NCBI GenBank assembly: GCA_963402885.1
Contig: OY727095.1
Coordinates: 6,515,001-6,579,000 of the forward strand
From: Antedon bifida
Taxonomy: Eukaryota; Echinodermata; Crinoidea; Comatulida; Antedonidae
DNA: 64,000 bases
Reading direction: 5' to 3'
Position 1 is the first letter of the stretch. The number at the start of each line of letters is the position of its first letter. Of the stretch, positions 23,601 to 35,600 are shown piece after piece. The translations under genes and the position numbers were made by a program. The notes beneath the pieces are model-generated. The model was not told where the DNA came from and did no database searches. It worked only from the letters and a program-made list of their open reading frames with translations.

Positions 23601-26600
23601 TTACTATTTTATGTTCAATTTGAAATTCTATCCAGGCTTTGATTTTTCATCCTAGAAAATATTAAATTTTTTTCATTTGCAATTATGATATTGTTCACAC
23701 ATTTCAAACTTAAAACAACAGGCACTACTTTGATTGTTAAGAACTAGAATTTATATAATAAGAAAGAAAAGGGTTTATACATTTGTTTGTTATACACATT
23801 TTTGATACTCCACAAACAGGGTGGGTATTTTTTCTAGTACTGTTCTATAAATATTTCTTTCAATAAAAGTTCAGTAAAAGGATTTACATTATGTATCACC
23901 ATCCAATATTAGTTATTTTGTGTCAATATTTTAAAAATACTTGTTTTTAAGGTCCGATTTTATTATTACCGAAACATTGCGACTGCAGGAGAAATTAGTT
24001 TAATACTACGAACAACATCACCATCGGATTTATGGACAATCTCGTCTACGTTTGCGTCTTACAGCCAATGGGGCTATGAAGACATTAGTATCACTGCGTC
24101 TGAATCTTTCCATGTGTGTTTTGAGGCTGTTATCCCTCCTACAGGAAATGGTTATTTAGGATTGGACGATTTATCTCTGACTCCAGGATGCATCATCGGT
24201 AAGCATGGTTTTCAATCAATCAATCAAAATCAATTTATTCCATAAAACTAAGGATATGTACAAATATGTCATCAAAAAGCTATGGAAAAGGGAACTAAAA
24301 ATAATCAAAGCTTTTAAGCCGAGACCCTTAAAAACAATAAGGTAATAAGAAGTTATTTATATCAATAACAATAAAAAAAAAAAAAAATTACTTTAAAAGA
24401 AGATGATAGTGAAATATGTTTGAAATTGAGATAAGTTGACCAATTTACTAATGTAACTATAGTTACACAACTCACAGGCACAAAACTTAAACAGTAATAG
24501 GACTTTAGAAAGCATCCCACAATACAATGTAAACAATTGACTTCTGCAGTGGACATACCATATTTATTTGAATAGATCAGGGGATAACCACCTATTTGAT
24601 AGGGCAGATCATTACTATTTGTAATTGTTGGGTACATGCAGTGCCTAAAGAAAAAAAAATTGACAGTACAGGGCCGTTACCATTACAACCTGGGGGTGTC
24701 GGGTGGCGTTTATTCATAGCTGGGTGTTTACTCAAATTACGGTAACTGAGTGAAATGCTATAACTATCATTAATTGTATCATTCAAAGTTTAAAACAGTA
24801 CTATATTGTATGTTCATTAGCTTCGGATGAATGTGAATTGACAGGCCCAATATTTACATGTGATGATGGTCTTTGTATTCATTATGATTACATATGTGAT
24901 CATATTCATCATTGTTTTGATGCATCGGATGAGAATGCCACACTATGCGAAGACCGTAAGTTACATTTTAGATGTTTCTCAACATCGCATACACTATACA
25001 AACAATATACAGTAGTATACTTTCGTAAAAGGTCACAATATAACTGCAAGCGCACAATTCAATGAATGAAAATGACATATTTTTTTCGTTGGTCGTTCGA
25101 AGCTCCATGAAGTGAGTGAGTGGGCAAACGGTTAAGACAGTGGAACAATTATTACGTATTCATAACATCGACAAGGGTTCGAGGCTTACTCGCTCCATGG
25201 TTTTGGTAGTAGAACGAGTCTTCTCGGATATGAAGTATAAACTGTAGGTCCAGTGTACACATCTAGCTCAGGTGCACTTTAAAGAACCTAGTACATCTTT
25301 CTAGATGAGTGGGGTACACACAGCCACTGTCACTCACAGCCACTGTCACACTGATCATAACTGGGCTCACTGTGCAATTGGGACTGGACCGTTTTAGAGG
25401 TGTTTACCATATCCCATCCTTCACTAATGTACATCTTAGATAGAAGTTATAAATATAAATATATATTCTTCTTCGTTAAGATGTTGGCTATTGCACATTT
25501 GAAAACGGTTTTTGTGATTGGAAACAAAGTGTAGAAGACAACTTGCAATGGATTATGCATTCTGGTGATACACCGTCACAGGCCACAGGACCATCAGTAG
25601 ACCATACACTTGAAAACCAGTTTGGTGAGATTTCACATTTTACTGTGTATTGCATCACACACAGATCAAATGTTGTATAAGTCTTAAACTCTGTCTACAC
25701 TATCAAGCTTTATGTGACAAAAAAATATGATATGGGCATATCACTACCATATTTGGGCACATCACACTTTTTTTGTCAAACTAGTTTGATAGTGTAGACA
25801 GAGCTATATAGGTTAAAGATGATGATTGAGGATTTGAACCATGAACTGCTGAACCCACTCTATAACAACATTTAAGAACTTAATTATTAATTTAATTTTA
25901 ACTAAATTTAGCTTCTCCATCTTCTTACTTTGTTCATTTGCCTTATACCAATATTTTAATTGTGAATTTTATACTATGGCCAATGTTAATAATGTCTCTA
26001 CAGTAATTATCCATTTTATTTTTACTTTTCTTTTTGTTATATTTTACTTGTATTGTTTTTACTTTTGTACATTTGATTTTGTTAAGTGATCCACCAGTGA
26101 TATCAGTACTACAATACTGAAGGTGTCTTATAATAATAATAATAATTTATATAGCGTGCATATCCACTAAAAGTGCTCAAGGCGCTTCACAATAAAGACA
26201 GAAATTGATAAATAAAAAAAACATGTAACCATTTTGTTGTTGCTTTTACAGACTTGATCTTTTTGTTGTCAGTGTTTAGAGTCGACCTCATTAAAAATAT
26301 TCAATAATAATTTATATTTTTTTTAAGGTTCATATGCCTATCTTGAGACTTCTAACACAAATGATGGAGACTATGCAGACCTTGTGAGTCCGTGGTTGTT
26401 CTATAGTGACTCATGTGATGTAAGTATTTCACCCATTTTATTTAGCGTATTAAAGTAATTTTTATTTTAAAGGAAGGAGAAACAAATCATCCAGCAATAT
26501 GAGCAAAATCCAATTCAGATACTGTATTTTTAGAAACTTGTTTTTTTAGGGATATATTCTAGTATTCTAAATGTGTTTTTGAATTTGTTATTTATTTATA

Positions 26601-29600
26601 CTGGGTAATCTTTTCAATCAAAGACTGGTCTCCCGGAGGTCACAGTTATGATCAGTGGCTATGATGTACTAGTACAGTGGGGTAACCCCCTACTTGTCTC
26701 GAAAGATGTACTAGGTTCTTTAAAGTGCACATGAGCTAGATGTGTACACTGGACCTACGGTATATATTCCTTATCTGAGAAGACTTGTTCTACCACCAGA
26801 ACAATGGAGCGAGTGAGCCACGAAACCCTTGCTGATTGATTGATTTTTAAAAATGAAGAAAGGAAAATAGGGAGAGTTGAGTTACTGCAGTTGATCTAAT
26901 TTTATTTAAAATATCAGAAAAAAGTATGCAAATTAAAAAGTTACTTTTCCTTCACAGCTTCGCTTATATTTTCATATGGACGGAAACGATGTAGAACATC
27001 TAGAAATTGGAACATCCACAAGAAGTTCTGCATCTCCTACATTTAAAACAGAGAGATTCTCCAGAAATTTCTGGAGGTATACTTCGTTATCTGCTGCAGA
27101 TAATAATGTACCTATAAATACAGAGTTCCAGGTATGATTTCAAAGGTTGCGAATGGCTGCAGTTTTAAAAGCTTGGAAAAAATATGTGCAAATTGTCTTT
27201 TTATTGATTTTCTGACAACTACCCAAATATCCACCACCTCCCACCCCCTGTTTGCAGACGCTGATTTAAGCGGGGTCTAAACAGGCTTTAGAGTTGAGTC
27301 AACTGTACATGTACATTACTATAAAGCTCTATCTACACTATCAAACTAGTTTTGGCAAAAAAAGTGTGATGGCCTCAAATATGGTAGTGATATGAGATAA
27401 TCGTGTCCATATATAGACACATTTTTTTGTCACATAAAGTTTGATAGTGTAGACAGAGCTTAAGACTTTGTTGTTTTTATAGTTTATTATCAGGGCGACA
27501 GCAGATGGACCTATGGGGGACATTGCAATTGATGACATCTCCCTGTCAGCAGGCTGCATTTTAGCCCCAGGTATGTTGATATACGAGTGATGTGAGTAGG
27601 CTAGCTCCTTTGACAGCAAAATGTTCTTCAAACTGTTTATAGTACATATTTCATAATTATAAACTTGAAAAGAAAAATGTTTTTATCAATTTATTTCTAT
27701 CATACACATGAATGCCGTGGTAGTGTAGTCATACCATAGGCAACTATACTGCTACCACCATATACAAACTTTTAAACAATCAGCGCTCCCTCACAATTTA
27801 TAAAATCAATGATGCATAAAAAACAAATTCTGTATGTATTAGATAGTGATAATCACGACAAGCAATGCACTGCTTGTGATAATGTTGATGTTACCAATAA
27901 AATAGCACACACATTGGGGGTACATACCTGGCACCAAAATGTGATCTTATACCTAGTCAGTAGCATAATGAAAACAGATTGAAATTTGTTCTTGTTATTT
28001 CACTACTGTATAGATCTGGGGATAATTTTAGGTTTTGGCAATTTATTTCAGATTTAACAACTACCAACATACCAACAACTACCAACATACCAACAACAAC
28101 CAAAATACCAACAACTACCAAAATACCAACAACAACCAACGAACCAACAACAACCAACAACATACCAACAACGACCAAAATACCAACAACAACCAAAATA
28201 CTAACAACTACCAACATACCAACAACTACCAACATACCAACAACTACCAACATACCAACAACTACCAACATACCAACAACTACGAAAATACCAACAACTA
28301 CCAAATTGACAACAACTACCAACATACCAACAAACCCACAACATTCTACAATGTTTACAGTTCCATTAATGTCAACTGCAGGTCAGTCAACTTCAACTGC
28401 AAGCCCGTCAACCTCAACTGCGAGTCGGTCAACTGCGAGTCGGTCAACCACAACTGTGAGTCCCCCAACCTCAACTGTGAGTCGGTCAACTTTAACTGCG
28501 AGTCCCTCAATCTCAACTGCGAGTCAGTCAACTTCAACTGTGAGTCGGTCAACTTCAACTGCGAGTCAGTCAACCTCAACTGTAAGGCCAACCAAACCTA
28601 CAGAAAAGCAACACTTTACTAGTGTGTCAAAAACCGACAAAACAACACTAACAAAAACAATATGCAAGTTCAACATCAAGACCGTGGAATCTTTTTGTAA
28701 GAGAGCAATGTTTCTTAATTTTTGCAGAATAGCTTTCTGTATCAATTTTACTATACAATTTTCTCCAGATGTTTCAGACGCAGAACAACAGAACCAAGTG
28801 CTGCACTTATTATTAAGATCCTACTTAAGCTTAATATTTTATCAGTGTTTTTTACAGTATAGTAAAGGCTGCATATACATTAGGTGAATTATTGGATTGC
28901 TTTGGACTTAAGCTCTGTCTACACTATCAAACTAGTTTGACAAAAAAATGTGCCCAAATATGATAGTGATATGCTAAAATATGGTAGTTATATGACATCA
29001 TCATGTCCATGTAGGGCACATCACATTTGATTGTCACATAAAGTTTGATAGTGTAGACAGAGCTTTATGTTTTACCCATTTGACCTTACATGACCTTTAT
29101 TGTATGATTGTGGATATTTTTTCAGCCTCCTGTATAGATGGTTATGTCACAAGTTGCAATAAGGATGGCATCATGAGTATTACAGTTACACTAGGTGATA
29201 AGACCTGTTCCTGGACGATTAGTACAGAAAGTGAAAATATCAAAATAAATCTAAACGGTATTGTACTTATTTTATCCTTTTATATTATTTAAAGATGTAT
29301 TTGTCCCCCAAAACATGGAGACTAATAAAATCAGACCATTTTGCAGTTGTTCACTTCTGTAATAAAAACACCCCAAAATATAATTATTTCACTTATAAAA
29401 AGACAAAATAAACAGTTAATTTTAACCAAAAACCATTGTCCGACAATTTAAGTATTTTTTGGTTTAAATTATTTCTTTTTTCAGGTAAATAATTGTTTTT
29501 TTCGATCCAGTTTTTGGTCAAAGTAAATAACTATTAGGTGAAATTAAAATGACATATATATAAGGGCTAATAATAACTCACTAGACATTAAATTAAGTGA

Positions 29601-32600
29601 TACCAACAGGGTTGGGGTTCCTCAAAATGGCAATCACATATCTATTTGATGGTTGTACATGTCTTTAAAATGATTTGCTTAAATTATATTTTTGATGGTT
29701 AACTTTGTCTTTGAACAGTTCGTTCGTTGTCCTGGGTGGTTGTAGGGGCGTAGCAGATGAGATACAGTAGTACTCATCATGATACAACACTCAGGCATAT
29801 ACCATATCTCCCAGCGGTACCTATCTCCACTCTGGGCTGTCGTTGGTTCTCCTGAACCGACGCCCTTGTGGGTGTCCAACCACCCTCCACACCATGCTCC
29901 CAAAGGAGTTGATATGGTTACCGGTTTTGTCGCAGGTATGTGACAGTGGCTGTCTGTGTGACCTAGTACACCGTGGTAACTCCCTACTCTTCCGAAAGAT
30001 GTACTAGGTTCTTTAAAGTGCACATGAGCTATGTGTGTACATTGGACCTAAGGTTTATAGTCCTTATCTGAGAAGACTCGTTCTACCACCAGAACCATGG
30101 AGCGAGTGAGCCTCGAACCCTTGCTGATGTTATGGCTATGGAATTACGGTTCAACTGTCGTAACTGCTCGGCCACTCACTCACTCTCTAATTTGAACAGT
30201 TAGGTTTCAATTATCTTTTTTCTTAATTAATTGGGGTGACAGTGTTCGATTGTTGTCTAAACCTCTGCCTAAGGTTCACTTGAGAGCATACATGAAAATA
30301 GCCAACAAGAACAGAACGAAAGTCTTTAAGCCTCCACCAGTAAACAAGTGGATTAGCGAGGGTGTTGATCGTAGCAAACACCAATGTACTGTACGCAAAG
30401 CTTATGTTTTCACTGTTCAAATCAGTATAAAACTTCACTCCAAATAAAACGCTAATCACAAAAGCAGGGGAATAAAAAATGGCAAAGACTCCAATTAGAA
30501 TCAAAAATGTTTTTAGAAGTTTTTTAGAACGTTCTAATTCTTGTGAGTTTTGCTGAACTATTACATTGTGTTGATACTTTATACTTTTGTAGATGTTGTA
30601 GTACAGATAACTTACTATGCAGAAAGTTAAAAAATAGCTAGTCATAAACACTAAAGACATTCTTTGTAGTCCTGCATATAAGTACAAGAAAAATGGTAAA
30701 ATCCAGAGGAAAGTGCACACAGCGATGCACCGTTTAATAGTCACAATGATATCGTATCGTAACGGCGCGTAGACTAAAGCGATATACCTATCCGCAGCAA
30801 CCGCAGTCAAGGTTAATAGAGAGGTAGTCCCAGAAGAGAAAAATGTCAAAGCTGGATCAAACATTTCTAATGAAAATGGCTCAACTTCTTCTTCAAATCT
30901 TAAAGTAATATCAACAGCTAAAAAACCACTTGAAATGACATCAGTCAATGCTAGTGATATTATAAACACATTCTGTTTCTTCCAAAGTGTTTTAGTAGAT
31001 AAAAAAGTGATTACAACAATTATGTTTGTAATCATTGCATATAATCCGAAACAGAATATTATTACAAGGATCTCTGTTGGAGCTCTAAACGTTGATGTTG
31101 AACTTGTTGTATTCATACTTGGTATCTTTACTCAATCTTACCCGTATCTTTACTTAGTATTTCACCATACGGATGCTCTCTTGGCGTTTTACTGGTAACT
31201 TTATATGGGTATTTCACGTCATGTTCTCTTTATAGAGTTCTACGGGTATCTTTACCTCAATAACAGCATTAGTGGAGTTTTATCTGTACAGGGTTTTGCA
31301 ACTGGAGTACAGTAGTTTGTCTGGAAATCACATTTGTTAATAAGATGTGAAACTTCAAAGAAACGAGGAAAGAGTGAATTCCCTTAAAGAAATTATCAAG
31401 TTGTTGTTCACACAAATCATTAGCACAGTACCCTGAGCTGTATTACAATTTCGAGGAGTTGACTTGTTTGAAAGAAGTGGTAACAGGCTATGTTGTGCTG
31501 TTGCGACTGAATTCTACCAGGACTGACACAACAATTCAGAGTCAAGGAATATAGAAACCAGCTACAATAGAAATTTCCTAAATTAATTAGTCTTTATTTA
31601 AAACTGAATGCATTTATTTACGTTATAATATTTAATTATGAAAATCAATTTAAATGAGTTGATTACAAATTAGACTACAACACTATAAATACTGTATGTA
31701 ACATGAGATGTATACTTTTTCATCTAGCATTGCAATTTTGTCTAACAAATTTTCTTAGTTCTATATAAGATGGCACTGTTACTATAGCTACTAAAATGGG
31801 GTCACCCCAATCAACTTTGGTTTCAATGTCTATAACCTAATTTTGTGATATAATTGTTAACCTTTTATCAAAATGTGCTGTATTTATATGAAACACTCAA
31901 TTTCTACAGTTGACTGTATATTTCTATATAATACATACTACTTTATGAAACCATTTATTCATTATTTCTGTTATAGTAGAATCCCTATTAAGTGGACACC
32001 TTCAGACCAAACAAAATGCAATAGGAGTGTCCCTTAAATAAGGGTTGGCGATAGTGTTAAAACATATATTCCCTTTTTCAGTTCAACCATCCCTTAGTAG
32101 GGGTGTCTCCTGAATAGAGGTGTCTCCTGAATAGGGGTGTCTCCTGTATAGAGGTGTCTCCTGAATAGGGTTGTCTCCTGTATAGATGTGTCTCCTGAAT
32201 AAGTGTCTCCTGTATAGAGGTGTCTCCTGAATAAAGGTGTCTCCTGTATAGAGGTGTCTCCTGAATAGGGGTGTCTCATGTATAGAGGTGTCTCCTGAAT
32301 AAGGGTGTCTCCTGTATAGAGGTGTCTCCTGAATAAGGGTGTCTCCTGTATAGAGGTGTCTCCTGAATAGGGGTTTCTCCTGTATAGAGGTGTCTCCTGA
32401 ATAGGGGTGTCTCCTGTATAGAGGTGTCTCCTGAATAGAGGTGTCTCCTGTATAGAGGTGTCTCCTGAATAGAGGTGTCTCCTGTATATAGGTGTCTCCT
32501 GAATAGGGGTGTCTCCTGTATAGAGGTGATAGAGGTGTCTCCTGAATAAGGGTGTCTCCTGTATAGAGGTGTCTCCTGAATAAGGGTGTCTCCTGTATAG

Positions 32601-35600
32601 AGGTGTCTCCTGAATAGGGGTGTCTCCTGTATAGAGGTGATAGAGGTGTCTCCTGAATAAGGGTGTCTCCTGTATAGAGGTGTCTCCTGAATAAGGGTGT
32701 CTCCTGTATAGAGGTGTCTCCTGAATAGGGGTGTCTCCTGTATAGAGGTGTCTCCTGAATAGGGGTGTCTCCTGTATAGAGGTGTCTCCTGAATAAAGAT
32801 GTCTCCTCAATAGTGCCCCTCAATAGGTGTGTCTCCTGAATAGGGGTGTCCCCTCAATAGGGTTGTCTCCTGAATAGGGGTGTCCCCTCAATAGGGGTGT
32901 CTTCTAAGTAGGGGACCGGTAGACCTATTACTGTATATTTGCATGATGCATGTTTTGGGGTTTTTGTTGTTTATGCACTGGGATTTTGTATTCAATAAGC
33001 TCTAAATAATTATCATCAATTATTAAGTATCCCTAATTATATTATAATTTTGTCTTTGTTAGGCATGAATCTTGCAGGTGATGACCAGCTAACAGTTAAA
33101 GATGAAAGCATGAACAATGCTTTTAAATGGAGTAAAGACGATAAAGCATGGTCATCAGAAACGAATGTCGTCAACGTTACTTTCATTCTTACAAGTGACC
33201 GGTTGAAAAGAAATACAGAGGTTGACATGCCTGTGTATCAGTTGGACATTGAAAGTAATTTATTTAAATTTTGTTGGTGCTTTTTCCTTTTTTAGCGGTC
33301 AAATACATTATAAATTAGGTGAACATTTATGATTTACTGTCATCTATATTATTGGAAATAAATACACACATACACTTTGCTTCTACATGTTCTACAGAAA
33401 TTGTAATTGAACTTCAACCACCCCCATGGTTCATACCTATGTTAGTTTTTTTCGGTGAGAGGGGGCTAGAGGTTCCCTACATGGTTCATATCTTGTCAGT
33501 TTTTGTGGGTGAAATGGGGTTAGAGGTTCCCTCCATGTTTTTTGGCCTTTTAGTTTTGTTTTGGAGTCTAAAAAAATTCTAGCCTTCATTGTAAATAATA
33601 CCATTACCATTCTTCATTTTGTATAGGACTTCAAGATGATCCACACAATTTCTCTGTACCTGTAATTGCTATAATTGTAATTGTACTCCTTGTTGTAGCA
33701 CTCACTGTTTTAGTGCTCATTGTAAAATTTAAGGGAAATAATAGAAAACGGTAAGTTTTTTAAAAAAGTGTCTGACTAGATGCCCTTCTTTGCTCCTTGA
33801 CATAGCATGCACATTTTAAAGCACCTGATCCAATGGTGCAGGTATTTTTGTAGAGGGTCAGTCCTATTGCCAATGGTGAGTTTTGAGAAGAGGTAAGGGG
33901 TAGGGGTAGGTGTAGGGGGTTACTATTGCTGGCCTATTTACACTATTTACTCATTTTAACACTGCACTGTATTATATATGGAAAAGGGGAAACAACAACA
34001 TTGCGTATTTAAAATAATAACAATTTTCTAGAAATAAGTTTGTATGGACATTTTAATATGTTCTTATTCCTGATTTATTTGATATAATGGTATTTTTTAC
34101 AGACAACCTGGATTGACTGTGCACTACAGTTGTTCCCGTAAGTCTGTTTTAATTTAATCCATAAATAGTATACCTCAATACATCTTGATTTAACTCAAGA
34201 CTTAATTTGATTGAAAATCCTAAAATCAATGATTAAAAGTTGGTACTTTCTGGTACTAAAACTCTGTCATATCACTCCCATATTTGGGCATATCACTACA
34301 ATGTTTGAGTACATCACATTTTTTTTTTCAAACTAGTTTGATAGTGTAGACTTAAAATAGATTTGATGCCCACCCAAACTAGACAAAATATTTTGAGAAA
34401 ATAATGGACGAATGATCAAAGTTAAAAGGTGGAAATGTTCTATCTACACTATAAAATTTTTGTGACAAAAAATGTGATGTGCCCATATATAGACATGATG
34501 ATGTCATATCACTACCATATTTAGGCATATCACTACCATATTTTGGCACATCACACTTTTTTGTTTGATACTGTAATGAAATTATGAACTGCTTTTTGAT
34601 ATCTATTTTTGACAGCCTATTAATATTCATGTGGCAGATTCTCCAAATTAGTAATAGCCAAGAGCCTACTTTACCAGGCATAGATAGATGAGCTAGGGAG
34701 GATATCTCCCTGGATAAGCTACTGTATAAAACATTTTTAAACTTAAATTTTGTTTGAACATCCAGATCATATGACTCTAATCTTAAATTATCTGTGTAGG
34801 AAAACATAATTAATCTCATTTATAAATTCATTTTATAATTTTTGTTTTTTTAAATTTTACAGAAAATGGCAATAATGTGCATGTACAAAATAATGAAATA
34901 TATAATGTAGTAGGTCCAGCGGAACACCTAGTTGATGATGACTGTATCAAACACCCGTATGATGTGGAATTGCCAAATGTAAACAAAGATGATAATAAGA
35001 ACTCAAAGAGGATATCAGGTACAACGCTTTTCTACCAAAATAGGCTTATCAACATTTAAAAAGAGAAATAGAGACACCATGTTCAATAGAACATGAACCC
35101 AGTCAGCCATTTTGTATATAAACCAGTGTTATCTAGCTCACATGTACTTTAAAGAACCTAGTACATCTTTGGAGACGGGTAGGGTTACCCCGGTGCACTA
35201 GTATACACAGCCACTGTCACACACAGACACTTATCATAACTCATCATAAGGGCCCTTGATTGTCAGATGCTGTTTAGGGTTACCCTCTATCAATAAGGTT
35301 GAATAAATAAGGTTGAATAAAATAAATAAAAACAAAAGATAAGATTTAAGCTGCTAAATTCTAACTAATTTTGCGTTGTTTTTATCTAGCTAATGAATAT
35401 GTAAAGATGGATGGCCAGAGGGAGTATGCACAAATGTTGCCCTCTATCGATCGACAAAAACTGCCGACTATTTCTGGACCAAATGTTGCTAGCCTTCACA
35501 GACCAATACTACCACCCATTCATGCAGAACCAGAATACTTAGTTCCCAGCACACCACCTCCTAAGTATGAAGAGATTCAAATAAGGGGATTTGATAATTT

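Larger units (their letters stand above)
25481..27570 (+). other. MAM domain 3 of the receptor (exons 11-14)
   Basis: Residues about 557-722. It is the most canonical of the three: CTFENGFCDWKQ at the start, SYAYLETS in the middle and MGDIAIDDISLSAGC at the end. Confidence 0.94.
29126..33254 (+). other. CUB-like module of the receptor (exons 16-17)
   Basis: Residues about 938-1045. It has a C-x-WTI core (CSWTISTESENIKINLNG), a D-x-L-x-V-x-D strand and a VTFILTSD strand, which match the second half of CUB domains; the first half is short and divergent. The two exons (29126-29257, 33063-33254) are separated by 3.8 kb that contain the antisense GPCR gene and a minisatellite. The domain name is less certain than the others. 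Confidence 0.6.

Noticed and set aside
28697-28887. Continuation of the stalk frame past the donor at 28697
   Set aside because: The extension ends in a stop with no membrane anchor. Splicing at 28697 joins the CUB-like exon in phase. A secreted isoform by read-through is possible but not supported.
32083-32823. Two minus-strand open frames of about 240 codons with RRHLYTGDT-type repeats
   Set aside because: Pure translation of the 17/34-bp minisatellite. No start context, domain or splice partner.
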